The notes under the pieces: model-generated
Seen by the model: the letters and a program-made list of their open reading frames with translations, nothing else
What the model was told of the DNA's origin: nothing
Database searches by the model: none
Part shown: in pieces, positions 19,558 to 27,285 of the stretch
Position numbering within the stretch: the first letter of the stretch is position 1
How the letters are laid out: every line of letters starts with the position of its first letter
Position numbers and translations under genes: made by a program
Origin: Desulfovibrio sp. OttesenSCG-928-G15
GTDB lineage: Bacteria; Desulfobacterota; Desulfovibrionia; Desulfovibrionales; Desulfovibrionaceae
Direction of reading: 5' to 3'
Assembly (NCBI GenBank): GCA_030266525.1
Contig: JAJDIC010000006.1
Coordinates: forward strand, 1-49,369
DNA: 49,369 bases

Positions 19558-20342
19558 ACGAAGGGCTGAAACGGGCGCTTGGCAGCGCGGCTGCCGCCGG
19601 TCAGATGAACCGGGTGGCACAGCCGGGCCAGCCGGAACGGACCGGGTCGGTGAAACGCCGGTCAGGCAAGAAGGCGTCTGGCAAAAATCAAGGCGGCAAA
19701 GCGCCGGGGCTTTTTGTCCGCATGGCCGATCTGTATGCGCGTATGGAAAAAGCCTATGACGCTTCCGCCAAAGCCGCGGGGCTTACTTGCGAAGGCTGTC
19801 CCACCAACTGCTGCACCAGCTATTTCAGGCACCACACCTATATTGAATGGGCTTACCTGTGGCGCGGGCTTTCCGCGCTGCCGGACAAGGAATGCAAGAG
19901 GCTTGTCGCCAGGGCGGAGCAGTACCTGCAAGAAGCAGGGCAGACCCTTGCCCTTGGGGGCGTTCCCACAGCAATGTGCCCGCTGAACGAGCGGGGATTG
20001 TGCGTTTTGTACCCCTACCGGCTGATGATTTGCCGTATGCACGGCACACGCAATGTGTTTTCCCTGCCGGACGGTACGCAGCAGACTTTTTCCGGCTGTG
20101 CCCGGTTTACTGCCATGCACGGTCAGGCGTCCGGCTTTGACGGGTCTTCCGCTTCTTTCCGCGCCGATGCCTGCGGTTCCGGCTCTCCTGCGTCCGGCCC
20201 GGTCGCTCTGGACCGAACGCCTTTTTACAGCGAGCTTGCGGCGCTTGAGCGGGAGTTTCGCCTCCGATGTGCCCGGCAATTGCCGAGGGTGGATATGACC
20301 CTGGCCGAAATGATGGTTGCAGGCCCTCCGCGCTTTCAGTAA
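19554..20342 (+). CDS. YkgJ-type cysteine-cluster protein
   Basis: A 262-residue protein of the CxxCxxCC (YkgJ/Fli-B related) family, thought to bind zinc or iron. The ligand cluster is Cys79, Cys82, Cys86 and Cys87 (CEGCPTNCC), with further cysteines at 142, 150 and 160 (CPLNERGLC, ICRMHGT) and a later GCARF. The first 50 residues are basic and glycine-rich, probably disordered. A low-complexity Ser/Gly/Ala stretch (about 192-218) is inserted before the C-terminus. The start overlaps the upstream kinase-like stop codon. The biochemical role of the family is not settled; the tight pairing hints at a shared task. Confidence 0.8.
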   Translation: MNEGLKRALGSAAAAGQMNRVAQPGQPERTGSVKRRSGKKASGKNQGGKAPGLFVRMADLYARMEKAYDASAKAAGLTCEGCPTNCCTSYFRHHTYIEWAYLWRGLSALPDKECKRLVARAEQYLQEAGQTLALGGVPTAMCPLNERGLCVLYPYRLMICRMHGTRNVFSLPDGTQQTFSGCARFTAMHGQASGFDGSSASFRADACGSGSPASGPVALDRTPFYSELAALEREFRLRCARQLPRVDMTLAEMMVAGPPRFQ

Positions 20343-20401
20343 GTCCATAACCCGTCAAAAGCGCTACAGCGTTTCCGCATTACAGAACCAAGAGGTATAC
20401 C

Positions 20402-22051
20402 ATGCACGCGAGCGAACTGCTCCTTTCTCTTTTGCGTAAAACAGTCTCCGACCTCGGGGTGGAGTTTCCTGCCAAAACGGTGGTGGAGCCGCCGCGTGAG
20501 AAAAAGTTTGGCGATCTGGCCACCAACCTGGCTCTTGTTCTGGCAAAACCCCTGGGGCAAAACCCCCGGCAGCTTGCCGCCACCCTTGCCGACGCGCTGC
20601 TGGCTGAAAAAGAGCATATTGCCGCCGTGGAAGTGGCTGGACCCGGCTTTCTTAATGTTACCTTCGCTCCGGCGTTCTGGCAGTCTTATATAGGCCGGGT
20701 GGAGCTTGAAGGAGAACGGTTCGGCGCATCGGAAGCGGGGGCGGGAATACGTTCGCAGGTGGAATTTGTATCGAGCAACCCCACCGGGCCGCTGCATATC
20801 GGGCATGGTCGGGGCGCGGCTGTGGGTGACAGCCTGGTGCGCATCATGCGTTTTGCCGGGTATGAGGTTGCAAGCGAATACTACCTTAATGATGCCGGAA
20901 AACAGATGCGCATTCTCGGCCTTTCTATCCGTTTGCGCGCTCTGGAACTGGCGGGGAAAAGCGAAATGCCCTTCCCCGACGATTGTTATCAGGGGGCGTA
21001 TATCGCGGACATTGCAAAAGATTTGCTCGAAAAAGAGCCGGGCCTCCTTGATTTGTCTGAAGAAGAGTGCCTTGACAGGTGCTACGCGTATGGCCTTGAA
21101 GTCATTGTTGCCGGCATCAAGCGGGACTTGCTTGATTTCGGTGTGCATCACGATGTGTGGTTTTCCGAGCGCAGTCTGGTGGACTCGGGCGCTGTGGACC
21201 GGGCTTTTGCTCTGCTGCAATCTTCCGGTTACAGCTTTGAAAAGGACGGGGCGCTCTGGTTCAGGACAAGCGATCTTGGTGACGACAAGGATCGGGTGTT
21301 GAAAAAGTCTGACGGCACCCTGACCTATTTTGCTTCGGATATAGCCTACCACGCGGATAAATACGTCCGCGGTTTTGATACGCTGACCGACGTGTGGGGC
21401 GCGGACCACCACGGTTATATTCCGCGCATGAAAGCCGCAATCGTGGCCCTTGGGCAAAAGCCGGAAAGCTTTGACGTGGTACTGGTACAGCTTGTAAACC
21501 TGCTGCAGGACGGCGAGCAGATAGCTATGTCCACGAGGGCGGGCGCTTTTGAAACCCTGGCCGACGTGATCAAGGAAGTGGGGGCAGACGCCGCCCGCTT
21601 CATGTTCCTGTCACGCAAAAGCGACAGCAAGCTGGATTTTGATTTGTCCCTTGTGCGCCAGCGCAGCATGGATAACCCGGTCTATTATGTGCAATACGCT
21701 CATGCCAGGGTACAGGCCGTGTGGCGCAGGGCGGCAGAGCGCGGCATTGATGTGAGCCTTGAAGGCGACCTTGCCCTGCTGACCGCCCCGGAAGAGCTGG
21801 ACATGCTGCGCATGTTGGACAGATTTTCCCAAGTGGTTACCGACGCTGCCAAAAACCGTGCGCCCCACTATATCAGCTATTACCTGATGGAACTTGCCGG
21901 GCTGCTGCACCGGTATTATGCCGCGTACCAGATTCTTGGGGCTGAAAACCCGGAAGCTGTGGCTGCCAGGCTGCGTCTGCTTCGCGCAGTAGGACAAACC
22001 GTGAAGAACGGCTTGTTCCTGTTGGGCGTTTCCGCGCCGGACAGCATGTAA
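20402..22051 (+). CDS. argS: Arginyl-tRNA synthetase
   Basis: A 549-residue class Ia aminoacyl-tRNA synthetase that charges tRNA-Arg. The N-terminal Add1 domain is followed by the HIGH motif as PTGPLHIGHGRGAAVGD, then the family segments YYLNDAG and DVWGADHHGYIPRMKAA. A KMSKS-equivalent reads MSTRAG, which is typical since ArgRS often lacks the canonical sequence. The C-terminal DALR anticodon-binding domain is present (RLLRAVGQTVKNGLFLLGV). The ATG follows AAGAGGT. The gene ends in its own terminator, so the SPOR gene downstream probably has separate control. Confidence 0.96.
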   Translation: MHASELLLSLLRKTVSDLGVEFPAKTVVEPPREKKFGDLATNLALVLAKPLGQNPRQLAATLADALLAEKEHIAAVEVAGPGFLNVTFAPAFWQSYIGRVELEGERFGASEAGAGIRSQVEFVSSNPTGPLHIGHGRGAAVGDSLVRIMRFAGYEVASEYYLNDAGKQMRILGLSIRLRALELAGKSEMPFPDDCYQGAYIADIAKDLLEKEPGLLDLSEEECLDRCYAYGLEVIVAGIKRDLLDFGVHHDVWFSERSLVDSGAVDRAFALLQSSGYSFEKDGALWFRTSDLGDDKDRVLKKSDGTLTYFASDIAYHADKYVRGFDTLTDVWGADHHGYIPRMKAAIVALGQKPESFDVVLVQLVNLLQDGEQIAMSTRAGAFETLADVIKEVGADAARFMFLSRKSDSKLDFDLSLVRQRSMDNPVYYVQYAHARVQAVWRRAAERGIDVSLEGDLALLTAPEELDMLRMLDRFSQVVTDAAKNRAPHYISYYLMELAGLLHRYYAAYQILGAENPEAVAARLRLLRAVGQTVKNGLFLLGVSAPDSM

Positions 22052-22074
22052 TTTTCCTGTCCGGACATTTTTTT
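22037..22074 (+). terminator. Intrinsic terminator of argS
   Basis: The CCGGACAG arm (22037-22044) lies within the last argS codons. It pairs with CTGTCCGG (22057-22064), and a run of seven T bases starts at 22068. Confidence 0.85.
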
Positions 22075-22195
22075 CTATATATAGTATAGTTTTTCTTTAG
22101 AATTCCGATTAGCTTGGGGACCGCTTCACGCAGTATTTTTTTTCAGTACATGATGTTCAGGTACAGGGTATCGTGCAAGCGGGAAAGGAGAAAGC

Positions 22196-22972
22196 ATGTC
22201 CCCCGAAGAAGCAAAGGCGTTGTCCATTAACCGTTCAAGGAGCGGGCTGACGGTTACGTTCAGCCCCATAGCCATTGCCGGAAGTCTTGCGGTTTTGTGC
22301 GCCGGCTTTATTCTCGTTTTTGCGCTGGGTGTGATGCTTGGCAGGGGACACAGCCTTGAAAGCAAAATCCCCGAGCTGGAAGCCCTGATGCCGGGAAGCA
22401 GCCACAGCGTTACCCCTGTGGTGATTGAAGGCGGGGGCGACGGGGCTGGTCATGTGGTCACTGTTTTTGAGGGCAGCGCCAGTGGCGAGCCTGTCCGGGC
22501 AGAGGTTATCGGTCCGGCAGAGCTGGAATACCGTGAAAATTTGAAAAAAACCACGCCGTCGCGTCGCGATACCCAGGAAAAAGAAACCAAAAACGCGAAG
22601 CCGCTTGCCAAAAAAACGGAAAAAAGCGCACCCGCAGCGGAAAGCAAGAGTGCTGCAGAGGCGAAAAAAGCTTCGCCCAAAACGGCCCAGACCGCTTCTG
22701 CTTCGGAAACGCAAAGCTCCGGCACGGACACGAAGAAGTACCAGTTTGTGTACCAGGTGGCTTCATCGCGCGATCAGGCCGCCAGTGAAAGCTTTGCCTC
22801 CCGCCTCAAGGGCGCGGGCCTGGACGTGCGCACAGAGAAGAACGACTCCGGCGAGCAAACCTGGTATCGGACCATTGTGAATTTTGCCGGAACCACAGCC
22901 GAAGCGGAAGCCTTTCGTGAGAGAATGAAAACTCTCGGCATTCAGAACGCGCTTTTGAAGTCGAAGAAATAG
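22196..22972 (+). CDS. SPOR-domain membrane protein
   Basis: A 258-residue bitopic inner-membrane protein. One membrane segment lies at about 26-50 (AIAGSLAVLCAGFILVFALGVML). A long Lys/Ala/Glu/Ser-rich linker (about 115-180) follows, and a C-terminal SPOR domain (about 182-256, YQFVYQVASSRDQAASESFASRL) should bind denuded peptidoglycan glycans at division sites. The topology is like FtsN or DedD. The ATG has a strong GGAAAGGAG site. It follows argS in the same direction but past a terminator. A specific division gene symbol is not justified. Confidence 0.85.
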   Translation: MSPEEAKALSINRSRSGLTVTFSPIAIAGSLAVLCAGFILVFALGVMLGRGHSLESKIPELEALMPGSSHSVTPVVIEGGGDGAGHVVTVFEGSASGEPVRAEVIGPAELEYRENLKKTTPSRRDTQEKETKNAKPLAKKTEKSAPAAESKSAAEAKKASPKTAQTASASETQSSGTDTKKYQFVYQVASSRDQAASESFASRLKGAGLDVRTEKNDSGEQTWYRTIVNFAGTTAEAEAFRERMKTLGIQNALLKSKK

Positions 22973-23010
22973 TATTCGCACTCTGTACCTGGAGCAGATT
23001 ATCTTTGCGA

Positions 23011-23048
23011 TTTGCCGCTTAACGGCGGGCAAACCCGCCTGCGGCAAA
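23011..23048. repeat. Nested hairpin between the SPOR gene and the pseudouridine synthase gene
   Basis: An outer TTTGCCGC/GCGGCAAA stem encloses an inner GGCGGG/CCCGCC stem with an AAA-containing loop. The two flanking genes are convergent, so it may end transcription from either side, although no T-tract follows. Confidence 0.6.
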
Positions 23049-23097
23049 CTCAAGGCAAGAATTTGCGGACAAAGCCTTGCCGAGCATGTATACATTT

Positions 23098-24264
23098 TCA
23101 ATGTATATGCCCTTGGTCCGCTTGGCAGGAAAGAAAAGGCCAGGGCGCTTTGGCCTCAACAGTGATTTCATGCTCATTTTCAAGGTTCAGGCGCACGCGT
23201 GCGTGGTGCAGATAGAGCGGGTGCGGCGCGTCACAAAGCCCTTGCGCGTACAGCGTTTCTCCCAGCAGGGGAAAGCCCGCATGGGCCAGGTGGGCGCGTA
23301 TCTGGTGGCGCGCGCCCCGGTGAATGCTTACTTCGACCAGCGTCACGGCTTCCGGCAGGCTGCATACGCCGGGAAACACGGCGGCAAGGGCTTCCTTTTC
23401 TTCCGGCAAAAGCAGGCGCAGGGGCGTGGCCTGTGTATGGCGGGTGCCGTCCGGTTCATCTTCCTCAAGCACTGTGGTGGTCGTGCGGTTTCGCATGTTG
23501 AGCCGCCGGGTCATTGCAAGCGGGGCTGCGAGTTCCCCGCGCACAAGAGCCATGTAGTTTTTTGTAACGCGCCCCGCCAGTTCGGCCTGTCTGAAAAGCA
23601 GGCCGCTTTTTTTTGAGCGGGCGGCAAGGACAATGCCGCTGGTCTGGGCATCGAGCCGGGTGAGCAGGATGGGCGGGTCGGGCTGTTCGCAGGTCGGGAG
23701 CGGGGACTGGAGAAGGTCGCAAAGCGGCAAGGGGGACGACGGGGGCCATGGCAGGGGCGGCGGTTGCAGGGCGACAGGTGACGGCGACGGCGGCAATACT
23801 CGCGACAAAGGGGCCAGCATGGCCTCCAGAGAGGGCAGGGGAGACCCGGAAATATGCGCGGTGTGCAAGCCCGAGGGCTTGAAAAAGGCGATCAGCTGCG
23901 CATCCGTATAGAGTATTGCAGGCCCGGTTTCGGTGGGGCTGTGTGCCTGCGCGATGTCTGCCGTATTTGCGTGGGTGCCTTTTGCGCAGCGGGGCAAAAA
24001 ACCGACCTGCCCGCTTTGCGCGGGGGCAGGTTGGTCGTGTTTCCCGGGCAAGGCGTCAATGCGGACCGTATCGCCTGGAAAGACCGTATATCCGGGGCTT
24101 CGCGGGGTGCCGTTTACTGTAATCAGGCAGGACTGCCACAACCTCCGCCTTGCCCGCAGCCCGAGCTTTGGCAGCATGAGGGCAAGCGCCGCGTCCAGTC
24201 GCATGTGCAGCGTGGACTCCCCATGGGAGGGAATACGAAAGGACGCGGGTGGCAAAAAATTCAT
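23098..24264 (-). CDS. RluA-family rRNA/tRNA pseudouridine synthase
   Basis: A 388-residue enzyme that isomerises uridine to pseudouridine in RNA. An S4-like RNA-binding domain (about 20-72, LQSCLITVNG-type turn and PGDTVRID) precedes the catalytic domain. The catalytic motif is LLTRLDAQTSG with Asp205, and HRGARHQIRAHLAHAGFPLLGE is the conserved late motif. A proline-rich insertion of about 40 residues (155-198) sits just before the catalytic motif, which is unusual. No clear ribosome binding site lies before the ATG; a small lipoprotein gene ends 26 bases upstream and may feed translation. The exact RNA target is not assigned. Confidence 0.88.
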   Translation of the reverse strand: MNFLPPASFRIPSHGESTLHMRLDAALALMLPKLGLRARRRLWQSCLITVNGTPRSPGYTVFPGDTVRIDALPGKHDQPAPAQSGQVGFLPRCAKGTHANTADIAQAHSPTETGPAILYTDAQLIAFFKPSGLHTAHISGSPLPSLEAMLAPLSRVLPPSPSPVALQPPPLPWPPSSPLPLCDLLQSPLPTCEQPDPPILLTRLDAQTSGIVLAARSKKSGLLFRQAELAGRVTKNYMALVRGELAAPLAMTRRLNMRNRTTTTVLEEDEPDGTRHTQATPLRLLLPEEKEALAAVFPGVCSLPEAVTLVEVSIHRGARHQIRAHLAHAGFPLLGETLYAQGLCDAPHPLYLHHARVRLNLENEHEITVEAKAPWPFLSCQADQGHIH

Positions 24265-24290
24265 GGCAGGTCGAATTTACCGGTGCCCGA

Positions 24291-24446
24291 TCAGCTTTTT
24301 GTGGTACCGACGGAAATGTCGTACTGCCCTTTGACCTGGACTCGCGGCGCATCATCACTGGCATTGTCCTTCGCGGCGCAGGCGCAAAGGCCGAGAGCGC
24401 AGACAGCAACCGCGGCAAGCAGGACAAGGGTGCGTGTGGTTTTCAT
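24291..24446 (-). CDS. Very small lipoprotein
   Basis: A 51-residue reading frame that translates to a classic lipoprotein precursor. It has a basic start (MKTTR), a hydrophobic core, and lipobox cysteines at about 21 and 23 (GLCACA). A short acidic tail follows, ending GQYDISVGTTKS. The start at 24446 is preferred because AAGGAG lies seven bases upstream; a second ATG directly before it (24449) sits too close. It lies just ahead of the pseudouridine synthase gene on the same strand. No function is known to me. Confidence 0.7.
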   Translation of the reverse strand: MKTTRTLVLLAAVAVCALGLCACAAKDNASDDAPRVQVKGQYDISVGTTKS

Positions 24447-24572
24447 CATGAAGCTCCTTGAGTCGGGATCACAGGTTCATGCATTGCCGTCGGGGTGTAC
24501 CTGTGGTGAACATTCTCCCATGCAGTGCCTGCGCTTGTGTATACATCTTAACACAGAGAAATGCAACAAGAC

Positions 24573-24605
24573 AGACCCGGCAGCTCCATGAGAACTGCCG
24601 GGTCT
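24573..24605 (-). terminator. Terminator of the rplM-rpsI operon
   Basis: An 11-base GC-rich stem (24573-24583 with 24595-24605) lies about 30 bases past the rpsI stop codon. The following minus-strand sequence is T-rich but interrupted. Confidence 0.65.
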
Positions 24606-24634
24606 GAGTAAACCCATAATCGCGAGAACGCGGC

Positions 24635-25027
24635 TTAACGCTTGGAGTATTGATACCGGGCGCGGGCAGCGCGCAGGCCGTACTTTTTGCGTTCTTTCTT
24701 GCGGGCGTCGCGGGTAAGGAAGCCGGCTTTCTTCAAAATGCCGCGCAGGGCGGGATCAACTTCAAGCAGAGCGCGGGAAATGCCGTGCCGAACAGCTTCG
24801 GCCTGACCGCTGACACCACCGCCCTGAACATTGACTTTTACGTCAATTTTTTCGAGCTGCTTGGAAAGGACCAGCGGCTGACGGATAATCATTTGCAGCG
24901 TTTTGCGCGGAAAATAATTATCAAAAGGACGGCCGTTAATGGTGATTTGGCCGCTGCCCGAATACAGGCGTGTACGTGCGGTCGCGTTTTTGCGGCGGCC
25001 GGTGCCGTATTTGAAATCTTGGGACAT
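24635..25027 (-). CDS. rpsI: 30S ribosomal protein S9 (uS9)
   Basis: A 130-residue ribosomal protein of normal length. It has the family start ([20 protein letters not shown]), the central [14 protein letters not shown] segment and the basic C-terminal tail ending [16 protein letters not shown], which reaches towards the P-site tRNA. The ATG has GGAGA in front. It lies 18 bases after rplM in the conserved rplM-rpsI operon. Confidence 0.98.
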   Translation of the reverse strand: MSQDFKYGTGRRKNATARTRLYSGSGQITINGRPFDNYFPRKTLQMIIRQPLVLSKQLEKIDVKVNVQGGGVSGQAEAVRHGISRALLEVDPALRGILKKAGFLTRDARKKERKKYGLRAARARYQYSKR

Positions 25028-25045
25028 CTGTCTTCTCCAGCCTGA

Positions 25046-25477
25046 TTATTGGAAGGAAAGGGGTTTCGGCGTTTGTGCGCTGTGCGGGTGCTCCGCGCCG
25101 GGGTAAATTCTCAGTTTTTTCAGCAGGGCGCGGCCAAGTCTGTTTTTGGGCAGCATGCCTTTAACAGCATGCATAAGGGCCAGATGCGGCTTGGTCGCCA
25201 TAAGCTTTTCAAAATTGGTTTCTTTCAGGCCGCCTACGTACCCGCTGTGGCGATAGTACATTTTTTGTGCGGCCTTGTTGCCGGTAACGCGAATTTTCTC
25301 GCAGTTCACCACGATAATGAAGTCGCCATTGTCCATGTGCGGCGCGAATTCGGGCTTGTGTTTGCCGCGAAGACGGTGGGCTATCTGGGTGGCAAGGCGG
25401 CCAAGCACCTGATTGTCGGCATCTACCAAAAACCATTCACGGTTGATGTCTTTGGGCGTAGGCGAAAAAGTTTTCAT
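25046..25477 (-). CDS. rplM: 50S ribosomal protein L13 (uL13)
   Basis: A 143-residue protein matching L13 throughout: [27 protein letters not shown], the [13 protein letters not shown] segment, and [25 protein letters not shown]. The frame is open 20 codons upstream, but the start [10 protein letters not shown] at 25477 is the family start and has GGAG nine bases upstream. It is first in the operon with rpsI and has a strong promoter at 25537-25565. Confidence 0.98.
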   Translation of the reverse strand: MKTFSPTPKDINREWFLVDADNQVLGRLATQIAHRLRGKHKPEFAPHMDNGDFIIVVNCEKIRVTGNKAAQKMYYRHSGYVGGLKETNFEKLMATKPHLALMHAVKGMLPKNRLGRALLKKLRIYPGAEHPHSAQTPKPLSFQ

Positions 25478-25536
25478 ATCTGAAGGCTCCTTGAAGCGCA
25501 GGGATCGCAGGCGTGAGCACTGCGTGAAAGACGGCA

Positions 25537-25565
25537 CTTATACGGGCTTGTTTCAGTGAAGTCAA
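25537..25565 (-). promoter_or_regulatory. Sigma-70 promoter of rplM-rpsI
   Basis: On the minus strand TTGACT and TATAAG are spaced by exactly 17 bases. Transcription would begin near 25530, giving a leader of about 50 bases. Confidence 0.75.
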
Positions 25566-25677
25566 GGCCGCAAAAGGGTTTTTTTCGTACAAAGTAGCGC
25601 CGAGTGTGAATACCCTTGTTTCAATGCTTGCGCAAGCGATAATTGCGCGCTTTTTACCATGGGGGAGGATGGATGTT

Positions 25678-25728
25678 AGAAAAAGTCTAGAAAAAGTCTT
25701 GACTTAATCTGATAGTGCGGTGCATAGT
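25678..25728 (+). promoter_or_regulatory. Promoter region with an 11-bp tandem repeat, upstream of the PagL-like gene
   Basis: Two identical 11-base units (AGAAAAAGTCT at 25678-25688 and 25689-25699) run into a -35 element TTGACT (25699-25704). A CATAGT -10 candidate lies at 25723-25728 with an 18-base spacer. The repeat is well placed to bind a regulator. Confidence 0.45.
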
Positions 25729-25833
25729 AATTCCGTGTCCGCTGTGGAAGGTGTTTTACAGTCGGTATCCATGTTTTCGGCTTATGCGTTGCGACGGTGA
25801 TTTTGCCATTGGCGCACAGGAACAGGTGTTTTT

Positions 25834-26370
25834 ATGAAAACCATCAAAATTCTTTGTCTCGGGTTTGCTTTGTTGCTTGGAACCGTTTCGCAATGCTTTG
25901 GCGCACAAACTTCGGTGAATGTGAACGTCAGCAAAGGCGAAAGCAGTACCATGGTTTATGGGCTGGACGTAAAACAAACCTACGACCCCTGGGTCAGCAA
26001 TGCCAATTTTGAGCTATCGCCCTTTGCCCAGCTGGGCGGGCATGCCTGGGTTCCCAAGCACGGCAGCGACGATACGGTGTGGGGCGGCGATTTTACTCCC
26101 GGTCTGCGTTTTGCCCTGCACACCTCTGCCATGCTGCAACCCTTTTTTGAAGGCGCAGTGGGCGCAACCATCAATAATGAAAAAGAAGTGGGCCCGCGAG
26201 AACTGGGCAGCCACGTTCTGTTCAAATACCGGGGCAGTGTAGGCGTAAGCTTTGGCGAAAGCTACCAGCACACCATACGGGGCGACTACACAAACCACTC
26301 AACCCTCGGCATGACCAAAAAGAACGATGGCTTCGGCACTTACGGCGTGAACTACGGCTATTCCTTTTAG
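25834..26370 (+). CDS. PagL-like (lipid A 3-O-deacylase related) outer-membrane beta-barrel protein
   Basis: A 178-residue exported protein with a signal peptide (about 1-23, cleavage near FGA/Q). Its beta-strand pattern and C-terminal aromatic end (YGVNYGYSF) suit a small outer-membrane barrel. The late segment YTNHSTLG...NDG resembles the active-site strand of PagL, which trims an acyl chain from lipid A. However, the His-x-Ser arrangement is shifted (His155-Ser156 are adjacent), and the position of the PagL catalytic Glu, four residues after the Asn of NDG, is Gly168. It may be an inactive or differently acting relative. Bidirectional terminator follows. Confidence 0.6.
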   Translation: MKTIKILCLGFALLLGTVSQCFGAQTSVNVNVSKGESSTMVYGLDVKQTYDPWVSNANFELSPFAQLGGHAWVPKHGSDDTVWGGDFTPGLRFALHTSAMLQPFFEGAVGATINNEKEVGPRELGSHVLFKYRGSVGVSFGESYQHTIRGDYTNHSTLGMTKKNDGFGTYGVNYGYSF

Positions 26371-26443
26371 GAAATTCCGGGTGTTCCGGCTCGCAGTCGG
26401 CAAATCCGGAATCTGAATTTCCCTCTCCACCACCTCCAACCAG

Positions 26444-26472
26444 AAAGCGGCGCACAACATGCGCCGCTTTTT
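26444..26472. terminator. Bidirectional terminator between the PagL-like gene and rubrerythrin
   Basis: The 11-base arms AAAGCGGCGCA and TGCGCCGCTTT enclose a five-base loop. The plus strand ends in TTTTT; the minus strand has a shorter T run. It serves two convergent genes. Confidence 0.85.
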
Positions 26473-26517
26473 GCTGGTTGGGCTAATGCTACCCGAACAT
26501 ACGTTTCTTCGACTTTC

Positions 26518-27093
26518 CTACCAGTTGATGCCCAGGAGTTCAAAGTGCGCCTGCGGATGCACACAGGCCGGACAGAGGTCGGGGGCGCTGACGCCTTCAT
26601 GGACATAGCCACAGTTCCTGCAACGCCACTTCACACTTTCCGGGCGTGAAAACACGCGCCCTTCCTTGATGTTGCGGGCAAAATCGAGGTAGCGTTTTTC
26701 GTGAAACTCTTCCGCCACTGCAATGGCCCGCATGGTGGCGGCTACTTCGGAAAAACCTTCCTTCTCCGCAATCTGGGCGAACTGCGGGTACATTTCGGTG
26801 TATTCGTGGTGTTCGCCCGCAGCGGCCTGGATGAGGTTGGCCCTGGTATCAGCCAGGGTTCCGGCCGGGAAGGCGGCACAAATTTCAAACTCCCCGCCTT
26901 CAAGGAACTTGTACAGTCGTTTGGCGTGTTCCTTTTCCTGGTCGGCGGTTTCGGTAAAGATGGAGGATATTTGCACAAAGCCTTCATTTTTCGCAATGCT
27001 GGCAAAATAGGTGTAGCGGTTGCGGGCTTGGGATTCGCCGGAAAAAGCAATGAGAATATTCTTTTCGGTTTGTGAACCCTTCAGTGATTTCAT
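26518..27093 (-). CDS. rbr: Rubrerythrin
   Basis: A 191-residue peroxide-reducing protein of anaerobes. A ferritin-like diiron domain (about 1-145) carries the repeated Glu/His ligands (FSGESQARNRYTYFA, DQEKEHAKRLYKFL, AAAGEHHEYTEMYP, AVAEEFHEKRYLDFA). A C-terminal rubredoxin domain holds one iron with two Cys-x-x-Cys pairs (CRNCGY, CPACVHP). The length is normal. The ATG has GGAG. It is transcribed alone; a promoter with TATACT and a 9-base direct repeat lies upstream. It most likely protects against hydrogen peroxide. Confidence 0.97.
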   Translation of the reverse strand: MKSLKGSQTEKNILIAFSGESQARNRYTYFASIAKNEGFVQISSIFTETADQEKEHAKRLYKFLEGGEFEICAAFPAGTLADTRANLIQAAAGEHHEYTEMYPQFAQIAEKEGFSEVAATMRAIAVAEEFHEKRYLDFARNIKEGRVFSRPESVKWRCRNCGYVHEGVSAPDLCPACVHPQAHFELLGINW

Positions 27094-27148
27094 TGGATAA
27101 CTCCTTTTGTATTATGTGAAGTATGGGGCAGGCAGCGTTTGCCTGTGC

Positions 27149-27183
27149 ACCACATACATAAGTATCTACAGTATACCACATAC
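27149..27183 (-). promoter_or_regulatory. Direct repeat in the rubrerythrin promoter region
   Basis: The 9-mer ACCACATAC occurs at 27149-27157 and again at 27175-27183, 26 bases apart. The upstream copy touches a TATACT -10 candidate on the minus strand. The arrangement could be an operator for an oxidative-stress regulator; no known box was matched. Confidence 0.4.
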
Positions 27184-27285
27184 AGAGAATGAGTCCAGCC
27201 CTTTTTCTTTTTTTGAAGAAAAGAAGAGAAGAGGTGGGAAACTGTCAACGGATTTCGGTGGTTACAAGAGTACGTCTGGCGGGAG

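Noticed and set aside
20336..21457. 373-codon open frame opposite argS
   Set aside because: It is antisense to argS and lacks a start signal.
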